Below are positions 1 through 9,083 of a DNA stretch of 64,000 bases, one piece after another. The position numbers and the translations under genes were made by a program. The DNA is taken from assembly GCA_904381285.1 (NCBI GenBank), contig CAJFII010000010.1, forward strand, positions 1-64,000, read 5' to 3'. The notes beneath the pieces were generated by a model. That model was not told the origin of the DNA. It worked only from the letters and a program-made list of their open reading frames with translations, and made no database searches. Source of the DNA: an uncultured Clostridia bacterium (GTDB lineage: Bacteria; Bacillota; Clostridia; TANB77; CAG-508). Numbering within the stretch: position 1 is the first letter of the stretch; each line of letters starts with the position of its first letter.

Positions 1-460
1 AGTGAAGAAGAACTTGCTATTTTTAGACGTCGTAATGTTGGACTTATTTATCAATTTTATAATTTAATACCAATATTAAATGTTTATGAAAATATGGTTC
101 TACCACTTAAATTAGATAAACAAAAAATAAATGAAGATAGAGTTAATGAACTGTTAGATATGTTAGGATTAAGTAATAGAAAAAAACATTTGCCAAATCA
201 ATTATCTGGAGGTCAGCAACAAAGAGTTGCAATTCGGTAGAGCTCTTATAAATGCACCATCTATTATTTTGGCAGATGAACCTACTGGAAATCTTGATAA
301 GAAAAATGGACAAGAAATAATTGAAATTTTAAAATATTCCAATAAAAAATATGATCAAACTTTAATTCTAATAACACATGATGAAAACATAGCTCTACAA
401 GCAGATAGAATCATAAGAATTGAAGATGGAAAAATTGTATCAGATGAGCATATAAGATAG
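1..460 (+). CDS. ABC transporter ATP-binding protein (5' end outside window; apparent +1 frameshift)
   Basis: This is the nucleotide-binding subunit of an export-type (MacB/LolD-like) ABC transporter, acting at the inner face of the membrane with the FtsX-type permease that follows. The fragment begins just before the Q-loop (GLIYQFYNLIP) and contains the signature LSGGQQQRVA, Walker B plus D-loop (ILADEPTGNLD) and the switch histidine (LILITHD). The reading frame breaks at 235-237. ATT CGG TAG stands where ATT GGT AGA (I-G-R) is expected, so one extra C makes a CGG codon followed at once by a stop. Skipping it restores VAIGRALINAPS through to the stop at 458-460. Walker A lies upstream of the window. 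The family assignment is secure; whether the gene is functional depends on the frameshift. Confidence 0.85.
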
Positions 461-471
461 GGGGGAATGTA

Positions 472-2401
472 ATGATAAAAGAATATGTTATAAGTCATAT
501 AAGAAATAATAAAACTACAAGTGTTTCAATAGCAATAACTTCATTTCTTGCTTCATTGCTTCTTTCATTACTGACAGGAATATTTTACAATATATATGTT
601 GATAATGTCGCTAGAGGACAATCACAAACAACAGTAGAAATTTTTGCTTTTGTATTTGTATTATTTATGGCAATTTTTTCTTTAATCTTAATGATATATA
701 ATATTTTTGCTATGTCAATGAATTCAAGGTTACATCAATTAGGAATTTTAAAAAGTGTAGGGGCATCACCTAAACAAATTAAGCAAATATTAAGGTACGA
801 AGTAATAATTCTAAGTTTAGTTCCAATTATAATTCGGAAATTTATTAGGTATAGGAGCAACATATATTCTTATGCAGCTTATAATTAAAGCAACAGAGCT
901 TGCAAGAGATTCTGAGTTATATTTTAGATATAATATTTTAGTTGCTATTATTTCTGCAGGTATTTCTTTTATAACAGTTTGGATATCAGCAACTATTCCT
1001 GCAAGAAAAATTGCTAAAGTTTCAGTTATGGATGCAATATTTTATAGAGAAGATACAAAAATTAAAAGAATGAAAAAGTTTATAATTTTTTCAAAAATTT
1101 TTGGAGTAGAAGGAGAAATAGCAAGGAAATCGATATATTCACGAAGAAAAAGTTTTCGTACAGCATCAAGAGCATTTATTTGTTCATCATTAGCTCTAAT
1201 TACATTTCTAAATTTTGAAACAGTGTCAGATTTATCAACTAATAAAACATTCTTTGAAAGGTATAGGGACAAATGGGATATAATGTTCCAAATGCCAGAC
1301 ATGAATAATAGAAATGAACTTACCCAAGAGATAAGAAATATGGAAGGAATTAAAGAATGTATTAATTATAAAAAATGTACTTTTTATACAGAAATAGATT
1401 CTACATATTTTAGTGATGAACTAAATATAGCAGGTGGTTTAGATATAATTAGTGAAAAAATTACCAAGAATGAGAATGGAAAATATCAAATAGGCATCCC
1501 AATTATAATATTAGACGACATAAGTTTTGATGAATATTATAATTCTTTGCAAAATAATAACAGTAGTAATTTAGCGGCACAAGAAAAATGTGTTGCAATA
1601 AATAAAATATGGAAAAGTAAGAATCACAATTTAAAAGGAGAATACATCCCATATTTACAGGAAATAGACAATTTAAAGTTAGAAATATTTGAAAAAAATA
1701 ATGAATCAAAGAAATATAATATATCTATAACGAATTATGCACAAGAATTACCTAGTTTAAAAGAAGAATATAATAGATATGAATGCGAATTAGTTTTAAT
1801 AATTAGTGAAAGTTATGCTAATAAAATCAATTCTAATATGATGACCAATCCTACATACTTTAATGTGAAAATCAATAATATATCAGAAATATATGATATA
1901 CAAAATAAAATTGAACAAAAAATTTCTGGAGTAGAATATCAATTACAAAATAGAATACAAGAGGAAACATCAGACAAGAATATAAGAAGTGGATTAAGAA
2001 TTATAATTTGGAATTTAGCAGGAATTCTTGCGTTGATTGGAATTGTAAATGTGTTTTCAAATTGTATTTCACAAATTACTCTAAGAAAAAGAGAATTTGC
2101 TAGATATATGTCTATTGGATTATCACGCAAAGGAATAAAAAAGATTTTAACTTATGAGGCGCTAATAATAAGCATAAAACCTATTATAATAAGCCTAATA
2201 ATTAATATTCCAATTGTTATATTATTTTTAAATGCTAGTCAAATATTATTGTCTGATTATATAAATAATATGCCTATAATACCAGTACTTTGTTATATAA
2301 TATTTATTTTATTAGCAGTAAGTATAGCTTATTATATTGGAGGAAAAAAGATTTTAAATAAAAATATTGTGGATATGTTAAAAGATGATACATTATATTA
2401 A
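472..2401 (+). CDS. FtsX-type ABC transporter permease (apparent +1 frameshift at 835)
   Basis: Membrane permease paired with the preceding ATPase. It starts at ATG 472 after GGGGGG. The first membrane segment is near residues 18-42, followed by an FtsX core with the coupling-helix motif RLHQLGILKSVGASPKQI. A large extracytoplasmic domain of about 250 residues follows, then three or four C-terminal membrane helices with a second motif RKREFARYMSIGLSRKG. This resembles BceB/SalY-type permeases of about 640 residues, which often handle antimicrobial peptides or lipids. The frame breaks at 835-837: ATT CGG AAA replaces ATT GGA AAT, one extra C as in the upstream gene. Skipping it gives VPIIIGNLLGIGATYILMQL and a continuous 642-residue protein. 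No two-component system is adjacent, so the substrate is unknown. Confidence 0.82.
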
Positions 2402-2790
2402 TTACAATTTGACAAATAGTTCAAATAATATTATAATATCACAACGAAAGTGCAAAAGCACAATAAAACATCACCTTTTATTTTATAGAGAGAATCATTA
2501 GAAATAGTGATTCTCTTTTTGCAGTAAAAAATTTATAAAATAATACAGTTAAATAGTGGAAAATTTTATAACTTTATGGTAATATACAACAGTATTTATA
2601 GAAATGAAATAAAAAAATATATAAAATTAGTAATAAAAAGTCAGAAAAGAATTTTAAAAAAGTAATATAAAAACAGTTGATTTTTGCGATAAAACAAGCA
2701 ATGTTAAGTTTTGTTGACAATCTTCCAAGTATAATTGGTAGATTTAATTGACACTAAATTCTATAATTATATCAAAGGGAGGAATAAAAA
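2402..2790 (+). other. AT-rich intergenic region, no gene seen
   Basis: About 390 bases with no open frame of interest. It contains the terminator at 2489-2520. TTGACA hexamers occur at 2714 and 2748, and TATAAT-like hexamers at 2730 and 2762, but none of the pairs has a 16-18 base spacing, so I do not call a promoter. Confidence 0.5.
2489..2520 (+). terminator. Rho-independent terminator after the ABC permease
   Basis: The arms AGAGAATCA (2489-2497) and TGATTCTCT (2508-2516) form a perfect 9-bp stem with a 10-base loop, and a T run continues to 2520. Confidence 0.75.
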
Positions 2791-3481
2791 ATGAAATTTA
2801 ATGAAAAATTAATTGAGTTAAGAAAAAAGGAAGGTTTATCACAAGAACAATTAGGTAATAAAGTTAATGTGAGTAGACAAACTGTAAGCAAATGGGAATT
2901 AGGTGAAACAACTCCAGAGTTGGAAAAACTGATGGAATTAAGTAAAGTTTTTAATATTTCTATTGATAAATTAGTAGGAAAAGAAGATAATGAAATTTTG
3001 AATGGAAATCAAAGAATTTTTTATGGGAAGGTTAGACTAGATTACGAATATAAAAGTAAAACAAAAATTAAAGGTATTCCATTAGTTCATATCAATCTTG
3101 GTTTTGGAATAAGGAGAGCAAAAGGAATAATTGCTATTGGAAATATTGCACAAGGTTTATTTGCAATAGGTGGAATTGCAATGGGATTATTGGCATTAGG
3201 TAGCATTAGCACCTGTTGCTATTGGAGGACTGGCAATAGGTATAATCTCTATTGGTGGATTGGCAATAGGAATATACTCTTTTGGTGGAGCTGCACTTGC
3301 CTCTAATATTGGTGTTGGAGGATATGCCTCAGGACATATTGCTGTGGGAGAACAAACAAGTGGAAATATAATATTTAATACAACACAAGAGCTTTCAAAA
3401 GAAAATATAGTAAATATTGTTTTGCAAGAATTTCCAAAAATCCCGAAACTTTTATTAAGTTTGATTAAAATGACTATATAA
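2791..3481 (+). CDS. XRE-family HTH regulator with glycine-rich hydrophobic repeat tail (frameshifted near 3205)
   Basis: An N-terminal Cro/CI helix-turn-helix (residues 5-60, with SQEQLGNKVNVSRQTVSKWE) is followed by a short linker and a tail of repeated AIGG(L/I)AIG-like units (GIIAIGNIAQ, GLFAIGGIAMG, GIISIGGLAIG). HTH proteins with such tails are common in Clostridia, and the tail is probably membrane-associated. The start is ATG 2791 after AGGGAGG. The frame breaks inside the repeats. Frame 1 runs to 3306 as a non-repetitive, Cys/Trp-rich peptide, while the repeat continues in the +1 frame (VALAPVAIGGLAIG) to the stop at 3481. Loss of two bases in a GGTGTA string near 3200, or gain of one base, would explain it. 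Unlike the three other frameshifts there is no CGG here. It may be a pseudogene or phase-variable; the function is unknown. Confidence 0.7.
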
Positions 3482-3483
3482 AT

Positions 3484-4310
3484 TGTTATTGAAAGGAATT
3501 TCCTTTCTGGGAAAAAAGCTATCAGGTTAATTAATGGAGAATATGAAACTTTATATTTATTTTTATTAGGATGTAATTTTGATCAAGGAGCGAGAAAACA
3601 AGAGCCAGATTTAGAGAAACAAATAAATACAGTCGAAATTAATATAAAAAAATTATTGAAAGAGAAAAATCGTTAACTGAAAAAATATCCAAAAGTGATT
3701 CTTTTTCACGACTTGAAGAAATAATTGCAACAATAAATGAAAAATATAGACAAAAAGGTGAATATGAAAACATAATTTCTCAATTAACAGAAGCAGAAGA
3801 AAATTTAGAACAATATAATAATGAACTAAATGTTTTAGATAAGAAACTATTTTCTGATGAATTTGAAGAAAATTTAAAAAACAAATAAATATCTTTAATA
3901 GATACTTTTCGACAGTTTCAAATGAACTATATGGAGAAAGATATGCCTTAAAATATGATAAAATAATAAATAAAAATGGACAACAGTTATTTAAATTTAG
4001 TTCTTTTAACACCAATTTAAGTTCTGGAAAAAAACAAGGAGAAATATTATGTTTCGATTTAGCATATACGATTTTTGCAGATGAACAAAATATTCCAACA
4101 TTACATTTCTTATTAAACGATAAAAAGGAATTAATGCATGACAATCAATTAATTAAAGTTGCAGAGTTTTTGCAAGATAGAGATATTCAACTAGTTATAT
4201 CAATTTTGAAAGACAAATTACCAAATGAATTAAATAAAGATGAATATTTTATAGTAAAACTATCACAAAATAATAAATTGTTTAAAATTGAAAATAATAA
4301 TGAAGAATAA
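3484..4310 (+). pseudogene. Decayed DUF2326 (ABC-three-component type ATPase) gene remnant
   Basis: The C-terminal part is recognisable as DUF2326: FNRYFSTVSNELYGERYAL, then SSGKKQGEILCFDLAYTIFADE, then LHFLLNDKKELMHDNQL, ending at TAA 4308-4310. DUF2326 proteins are Rad50/SMC-like ATPases of ABC-three-component (ABC-3C) systems, a group linked to defence. Upstream pieces (ETLYLFLLGCNFDQGARKQEPDL and a coiled-coil stretch EKSLTEKISKSDSFSRLEE) sit in other frames, separated by stops near 3673 and 3885. At least two single-base changes in A-runs have occurred. The N-terminal Walker A part is missing and the fragment abuts the HTH gene. This is clearly non-functional as it stands. Confidence 0.7.
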
Positions 4311-4526
4311 ATTTTATAAAATTTGTATTGATAAAAAATATATGTTATATATTTAAATGGTAAATAAAAATATGTTGGCGACATTGTTGTCAATTTGTTG
4401 TCACAATTTAAAAAAAGATAATTAGAATAATACAATAAATACTATATGTACCTTTTATATAAATCCTTTAAATTAAGAAATACCTATAGTATAGATAACA
4501 TTGTATATACTAATAATACTTAATTT

Positions 4527-4583
4527 TCCACTACATGTGGTTCAGGAAAAAAATATAAGAATTGTTGTGGAAGAAACCAATAA
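4527..4583 (+). pseudogene. SEC-C zinc-motif C-terminal remnant
   Basis: Nineteen codons read STTCGSGKKYKNCCGRNQ and stop. This is the C-terminal SEC-C motif (normally CxCGSGKKYKxCCG), with its first cysteine replaced by threonine and a stop codon shortly upstream in the same frame. Only the tail of a former gene remains, consistent with the decay of the neighbouring DUF2326 gene. Confidence 0.45.
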
Positions 4584-4669
4584 AATCAAGATTTACAATA
4601 AGAAATTGTATTATATAGTGATTATTTAATACCACATAAAAATGTAGTAAATAACAAAAATAGACAAAT

Positions 4670-4704
4670 AAGTTTAAAAATTTTTAAAATTTTTAAACTT
4701 TTTT
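4670..4704 (+). terminator. AT-only hairpin with T run
   Basis: The arms AAGTTTAAAAATT (4670-4682) and AATTTTTAAACTT (4688-4700) form a 13-bp stem followed by TTTT. Because it lacks GC pairs it is a weak terminator at best. Confidence 0.35.
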
Positions 4705-4756
4705 GGGTATATTAATATCTAATATATTATACCAAAAGAAAAACGGGAGGAAAGAC

Positions 4757-5638
4757 ATGAAGATTAACGATAAAAAGAAAAAAACATTTTTATCATTTGT
4801 ACCAGTGATACTAATATTAATTATAGGTGGCTTTGTTGAAAATAAAATTTTTCAAGATAAAGAGGCTGCTAAAAATAATGAAATAGTAAATTTAGAACAA
4901 AGCAATAATAATATAATGGTAAATGAGATAGCAGAAAATACAATTGAGCAAAACCAAAATCAAAATAATGAAAGTGATAAAAATCAAAATAATATTAATC
5001 AAATTTCGAATGTAGTAGAGTCAAGTGAAATAAAAAATGAAGTTGTAAATGATACTCCCAATAACAGTAGTGTCAAATTTGATAGCTCAGTAGCATTTAT
5101 AGGAGATTCAAGAACACAAGGTTTCATTATGTATAATGGATTAAAAGATATACAAGATTATTCATACATTAGCTTAATGGTCGATACAGCAATCACTAAA
5201 AAATTTGTAAAGACAAATAATGGAGAGAAAATTACTTTATTACAAGATATGGCAAATAAAAACATTAAAAAAGTTTACATTATGTTAGGTATAAATGAAC
5301 TTGGATGGTCATATCCACAAGTATTTAAATCAAAATATATAGAATTAATTGATAAAATAAGAGAAGTTAAGCCAAATTGTGAGATATATGTACAATCTAT
5401 TATACCTATGACCAAAAGTAAAAGTGATACTGATGCTACTTTCAATATAAAAAATGTTGCAATATTTAATGATTTAATACAAGAAGTGGCAAATGAAAAA
5501 AATGTAACATATTTAGATGTGAAATCTGCACTAATAAATGAAAATGGATATTTGCCAGAAGAAGCAAGTACAGATGGTATTCATATTAATAAAAAATACT
5601 GTGAAAAATGGCTTGAGTATTTAAAAAATAATTCCTGA
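4757..5638 (+). CDS. Membrane-anchored SGNH/GDSL hydrolase
   Basis: An esterase or acyl-transferase-like enzyme, probably acting outside the membrane on acyl groups of cell-wall polymers. ATG 4757 is chosen because GGGAGG lies just upstream; an earlier in-frame ATG at 4703 has no such site. Residues 10-27 are a membrane anchor, 35-105 an Asn/Gln/Glu-rich linker, and the SGNH domain follows. Block I is GDSR (116-119, nucleophile Ser118), block III is GIN (178-180) and block V is DGIH (Asp273, His276), so the catalytic triad is complete. It heads a codirectional run with a DUF4358 protein, sigma/anti-sigma, MBOAT and DHHW genes, which suggests a role in surface O-acylation or its removal. The substrate cannot be told from sequence. 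Confidence 0.8.
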   Translation: MKINDKKKKTFLSFVPVILILIIGGFVENKIFQDKEAAKNNEIVNLEQSNNNIMVNEIAENTIEQNQNQNNESDKNQNNINQISNVVESSEIKNEVVNDTPNNSSVKFDSSVAFIGDSRTQGFIMYNGLKDIQDYSYISLMVDTAITKKFVKTNNGEKITLLQDMANKNIKKVYIMLGINELGWSYPQVFKSKYIELIDKIREVKPNCEIYVQSIIPMTKSKSDTDATFNIKNVAIFNDLIQEVANEKNVTYLDVKSALINENGYLPEEASTDGIHINKKYCEKWLEYLKNNS

Positions 5639-5679
5639 TAAAAATTAAAAGTTATTCACTATATAATGGAGGTAATAGA

Positions 5680-6159
5680 ATGAAAAATAAAATATTAATA
5701 ATATGTATAGTAGTCGCAATTGTTGTAATAGGTTTAGCTATGATAGTTATAAAAGATAAAAATAAAAATATACAAATTAATATTGAAGATTTGGCTAGTA
5801 AAATTGCAGAAAATAGTTATTTTGAGGATCAGCTAGAAAAAGTAGATTCTGAAATGATTATGGAGGCATATAATTTTTCATCTGATGAAATTGAAAAACT
5901 AGTTTCTTATCAAGGAAGCGGTGCATCAAGCGAAGAAATAGTAATATTACAAGTAAAAGATAAAAGTAAGTTAAATAGTGTAAAAAATAAAATTAATATA
6001 AGATTACAAGAAAGAAAAGAAGCATTTGAAAATTATTTACCTAAAGAGGTTGGAAAAATAGAGAATAATATTTTAAGAGTTGAAGAAAATTATGTGATTT
6101 TATGTATATCAAACGATAATAATGGAGTAAATAAGCTATTAAATGAATATTTAAAATAA
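5680..6159 (+). CDS. DUF4358 domain protein
   Basis: A 159-residue protein with a single N-terminal membrane segment (residues 5-25) and an extracytoplasmic domain. The domain carries the features of DUF4358: YFEDQLEKVDSEMIMEAYN, a central GSGASSEEIVILQVKD and a C-terminal VILCISND. DUF4358 proteins are small membrane-anchored or lipoprotein-like Firmicutes proteins of unknown activity, often found beside MBOAT/SGNH genes as here. There is no lipobox cysteine. The start has GGAGG ten bases upstream. The function is unknown; the context suggests an accessory role in the surface acylation module. Confidence 0.7.
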   Translation: MKNKILIICIVVAIVVIGLAMIVIKDKNKNIQINIEDLASKIAENSYFEDQLEKVDSEMIMEAYNFSSDEIEKLVSYQGSGASSEEIVILQVKDKSKLNSVKNKINIRLQERKEAFENYLPKEVGKIENNILRVEENYVILCISNDNNGVNKLLNEYLK

Positions 6160-6220
6160 AAATAAATATAGAAATGGATTAATATTTACGATTATTAACA
6201 TGGTGGAAAGGACAAAAATA

Positions 6221-6715
6221 ATGGCACATGTAGCTAGAGAAGTACTAATAGAATACGTAAAAGAAAATCAAGAAAAATTATATAGAATAGCATATACATA
6301 TACTAAAAATCAAGAAATTGCATTAGATGTTGTTCAAGAAGCAATAACTAAATCTTTAGGAAATATAAACCAACTAAGAAATGAAGAGTATGTAAAATCT
6401 TGGTTTTATAGAATACTAATAAATGAAGCAATTAAGGCATCTAAAAGCAATATATATTTTGTAGAATATAATTCTGTAGAAAATGAAATTCATAGTAATA
6501 GTCACGAAAATGAAGTTGTGGAAAAACTTGATATATATAAAGCTGTACAAAGATTAGATGAAAAACTAAAGACAGTAATAATACTTAGATTTTTTGAAGA
6601 TTTAAAGATAGAAGAAATAGCTTATATTACAAAAACAAATTTGAACACAGTTAAATCTAGATTATATAAAGGTATGGAGGAAATTAGGAAAAGTATTGAA
6701 AGGAGAAATATATGA
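6221..6715 (+). CDS. ECF-type RNA polymerase sigma factor (SigV-like context)
   Basis: An alternative sigma factor of about 164 residues with region 2 (LYRIAYTYTKNQEIALDVVQEA) and region 4 (RLDEKLKTVIILRFFEDLKIEEIA, then NLNTVKSRLYKGMEEIR). ATG 6221 follows GGAAAGGACAAAAATA, while an in-frame ATG at 6200 lacks a ribosome site. The stop overlaps the ATG of the next gene (ATGA at 6712-6715), implying translational coupling to its anti-sigma factor. In Bacillus and Clostridioides, SigV/CsfV with RsiV responds to lysozyme and controls peptidoglycan modification genes. The same partner type is present here, so a similar role is inferred, not shown. Confidence 0.85.
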   Translation: MAHVAREVLIEYVKENQEKLYRIAYTYTKNQEIALDVVQEAITKSLGNINQLRNEEYVKSWFYRILINEAIKASKSNIYFVEYNSVENEIHSNSHENEVVEKLDIYKAVQRLDEKLKTVIILRFFEDLKIEEIAYITKTNLNTVKSRLYKGMEEIRKSIERRNI

Positions 6716-7581
6716 GTATATTGAAAAAAGCTAAAAAAGCATATGATTCAATAGAAATTCCACAAGAATTAGACTATGTTGTTAATAGGACTATACATGA
6801 AAATAAATTACACAAAAAAAATGAATTAAAAATTTGGATGAAAGGTGCTACAGTAACTTTAGCTACAACTTTTGCTCTATTTGTAGTGATTTTAAATACA
6901 AACGAGAGCTTTGCAAAAGCTGTCGAGGATTTGCCGGTTATAGGTAGAATTGCCGAAGTCTTTACTGTCAGAGAATATAAAGAAGAAAATGAGACAGATT
7001 TAATTGAAGCTAAAATTCCAGCAATAAAGAATACTGGAAATTCAGATTTGGAAAATAGAATCAATTATGAAATTTCTTCTAAAATAAATGAAGTACTAGA
7101 TGAAGCAAAACAAAGGGCTGAAGAATATAAAAAAGCAGTTCTAGCAACAGGAGGAACAATGGATGATTATATTCCTACGCAGATAAATGTAGATTATAAA
7201 ATAACATATCAAGATGAAAAATTAGTTTCTTTTGTGATTACTAAAAGCGAGAGTTCAGCTTCTGCTTATCAAGAGCAATATTTTTATAATGTAGATATTG
7301 AAAATGGTAAAGAATTAAATTTAAGAGATGTACTTGGAGAAAATTACAAAAAAATAGTAGATGATTCAGTAAATAGACAAATAAATGAAAGAATACAGGA
7401 AAATGAAAATAATATATATTTTACAGCTGATGAGGGTGGATTTTCAGGAATAGAAAATGAGTATCAAGATTTTTATATAAATGAAAACAAAAAGGTTACA
7501 GTGGTATTTCAAAAATATGAAATAGCACCTGGATATATGGGAATACAAAATTTTGAAATTCCAAATGATATTACTGTTTAG
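6712..7581 (+). CDS. RsiV-like anti-sigma factor (DUF3298 domain)
   Basis: A single-pass membrane protein of 289 residues. It has a short cytoplasmic N-terminus (1-40) that would bind the sigma factor, a membrane segment near residues 44-62, and an extracytoplasmic domain ending in DUF3298 (KVTVVFQKYEIAPGYMGIQ). This is the architecture of RsiV, which in B. subtilis and C. difficile binds lysozyme and is then cleaved, releasing SigV. It overlaps the sigma gene by four bases. Lysozyme binding by this protein is an inference; the DUF3298 half is shared with other proteins, but an adjacent ECF sigma factor makes the assignment strong. Confidence 0.8.
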   Translation: MSILKKAKKAYDSIEIPQELDYVVNRTIHENKLHKKNELKIWMKGATVTLATTFALFVVILNTNESFAKAVEDLPVIGRIAEVFTVREYKEENETDLIEAKIPAIKNTGNSDLENRINYEISSKINEVLDEAKQRAEEYKKAVLATGGTMDDYIPTQINVDYKITYQDEKLVSFVITKSESSASAYQEQYFYNVDIENGKELNLRDVLGENYKKIVDDSVNRQINERIQENENNIYFTADEGGFSGIENEYQDFYINENKKVTVVFQKYEIAPGYMGIQNFEIPNDITV

Positions 7582-7625
7582 GTGATAGATAGAGAATATT
7601 ACTAATTGAAAAAAAGGAGAAAACG

Positions 7626-9035
7626 ATGGTATTTAGCAGTATAGTATTTTTATACATGTTTTTGCCAATAATGCTTTTAATATATTTTATTGTACCAAAA
7701 AAATTTAAAAACTTAGTAATGATAATAGCAAGTTTTATATTCTTTGCATGGGGAGAAATAAGATATATACCGATAATGCTAATTTTGGCTGTATTGGATT
7801 ATTGGTGTGGAAATAAGATAAATGAAAATTTTAATGATAAAAAGAAAAAAAGATTATATTTATGGATAAACATATCCGTAAACTTAATTATATTATTTTT
7901 CTTTAAATATGCAGATTTTATTATATCAACTATTAATGGAATAACAAAACTTAATATTCCACTTCTTAATATACCACTACCAATAGGAGTATCTTTTAAT
8001 ACATTTCAGTCGTTATCTTACATAATAGATGTGTATAGAGGAACTGTGGCATGTGAAAAAAGCTTTTATAATTATTTAACATATACTACTTTATTTCCAC
8101 AAATTATTGCTGGACCAATTGTAAGATATGAAACAATTGATGAGGAGCTAGTGGATAAAAAAATTAGTTTGGATAATTTTTCACTTGGTATAAAAAGATT
8201 CATTATAGGACTTGGAAAAAAGGTGTTAATTGCAAATAATGTTGGAAGTATGTGGAATGTAATTGAGACAGGAGCATATGGAGAAATGACAGTTCTGTTA
8301 TCATGGATAGGAGTTGTTTCATTTGCATTACAGATATATTTTGACTTTAGTGGATATTCTGATATGGCAATAGGATTAGCCAAAATATTTGGTATGGAAT
8401 TTGATGAAAACTTTAATTTTCCTTATATTAGTAAGAGCATTACAGAATTTTGGAGAAAGTGGCATATTACATTAAGTAGTTGGTTTAGAGATTACATTTA
8501 TATACCACTTGGAGGCAATAGAAAGGGGCTTCCAAAACAAATTCGTAATATATTAATTGTATGGGCACTTACAGGAGCATGGCATGGAGCCTCATGGAAT
8601 TTTGTTTTATGGGGATTGTATTTTGGAGTAATACTTATTATAGAGAAAATATTTATGCTTAAAGTATTAGACAAGTTACCAAAGATATTTGGACATATCT
8701 ATTGCATATTACTAGTTCTAATAAGCTGGGTAATATTTGCGTTTGAAGACCTAGGAAAAATAGGAGCATATTTAAGCACAATGTTTGGATTAAACGGAGT
8801 AAGTATTATAAATCCAGAAGCAATTTATTACTTAAAAAATTATATAGTAATAATTATAATTGGTATTATTTGTAGTATTCCAATATTAAAATATAAAAAG
8901 AAATTAGAAAAAGAGAATAAAAAGGCTTTAGTAGTTTCTGTGCTTTCAAGTGTTTGTTATGTAATTATTCTAATACTTTGTACAGCTAGTCTAGTAAATA
9001 ATAGTTTTAATCCATTTTTATATTTTAGATTTTAG
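7626..9035 (+). CDS. MBOAT-family O-acyltransferase (AlgI/PatA-like)
   Basis: A polytopic membrane enzyme of 469 residues that transfers acyl (often acetyl) groups from the cytoplasm to an extracytoplasmic carbohydrate. Family motifs are clear: PLPIGVSFNTFQSLSYIID, FWRKWHITLSSWFRDYIYIP, and the conserved histidine in LTGAWHGASWN (His320), which is essential in AlgI and DltB relatives. The start ATG follows AAAGGAGAAAACG. It lies 45 bases after the anti-sigma gene and just upstream of a DHHW/AlgX-like protein, the usual two-component arrangement for O-acetylation. The acceptor could be peptidoglycan, teichoic acid or an exopolysaccharide; no glycan biosynthesis genes adjoin. Confidence 0.88.
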   Translation: MVFSSIVFLYMFLPIMLLIYFIVPKKFKNLVMIIASFIFFAWGEIRYIPIMLILAVLDYWCGNKINENFNDKKKKRLYLWINISVNLIILFFFKYADFIISTINGITKLNIPLLNIPLPIGVSFNTFQSLSYIIDVYRGTVACEKSFYNYLTYTTLFPQIIAGPIVRYETIDEELVDKKISLDNFSLGIKRFIIGLGKKVLIANNVGSMWNVIETGAYGEMTVLLSWIGVVSFALQIYFDFSGYSDMAIGLAKIFGMEFDENFNFPYISKSITEFWRKWHITLSSWFRDYIYIPLGGNRKGLPKQIRNILIVWALTGAWHGASWNFVLWGLYFGVILIIEKIFMLKVLDKLPKIFGHIYCILLVLISWVIFAFEDLGKIGAYLSTMFGLNGVSIINPEAIYYLKNYIVIIIIGIICSIPILKYKKKLEKENKKALVVSVLSSVCYVIILILCTASLVNNSFNPFLYFRF

Positions 9036-9037
9036 TA

Positions 9038-9068
9038 TTGTGTAATTTTATAATAGAATTTTACACAA
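9038..9068 (+). promoter_or_regulatory. Intergenic hairpin between MBOAT and DHHW genes
   Basis: TTGTGTAA (9038-9045) and TTACACAA (9061-9068) form a perfect 8-bp stem right before the ribosome site of the next gene. It has no T run, so it is more likely an mRNA-stability or processing element than a terminator. Confidence 0.35.
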
Positions 9069-9083
9069 ATAAGGAGAAACAAT

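Larger units (their letters stand above)
4311..4756 (+). other. AT-rich intergenic region with gene debris
   Basis: About 445 bases between the decayed DUF2326 gene and the SGNH hydrolase. The only recognisable content is the SEC-C motif remnant (4527-4583) and an AT-only hairpin just before the next gene (4670-4704). Confidence 0.5.

Noticed and set aside
235..237. Reassignment of CGG to another amino acid as the explanation
   Set aside because: A reassigned codon would keep the reading frame. Here the frame is lost unless one base is skipped, and a stop follows directly.
2714..2767. TTGACA and TATAAT hexamers before the HTH gene
   Set aside because: No pair has 16-18 bases of spacing (found about 8, 10 and 42), so they are not called as a promoter.
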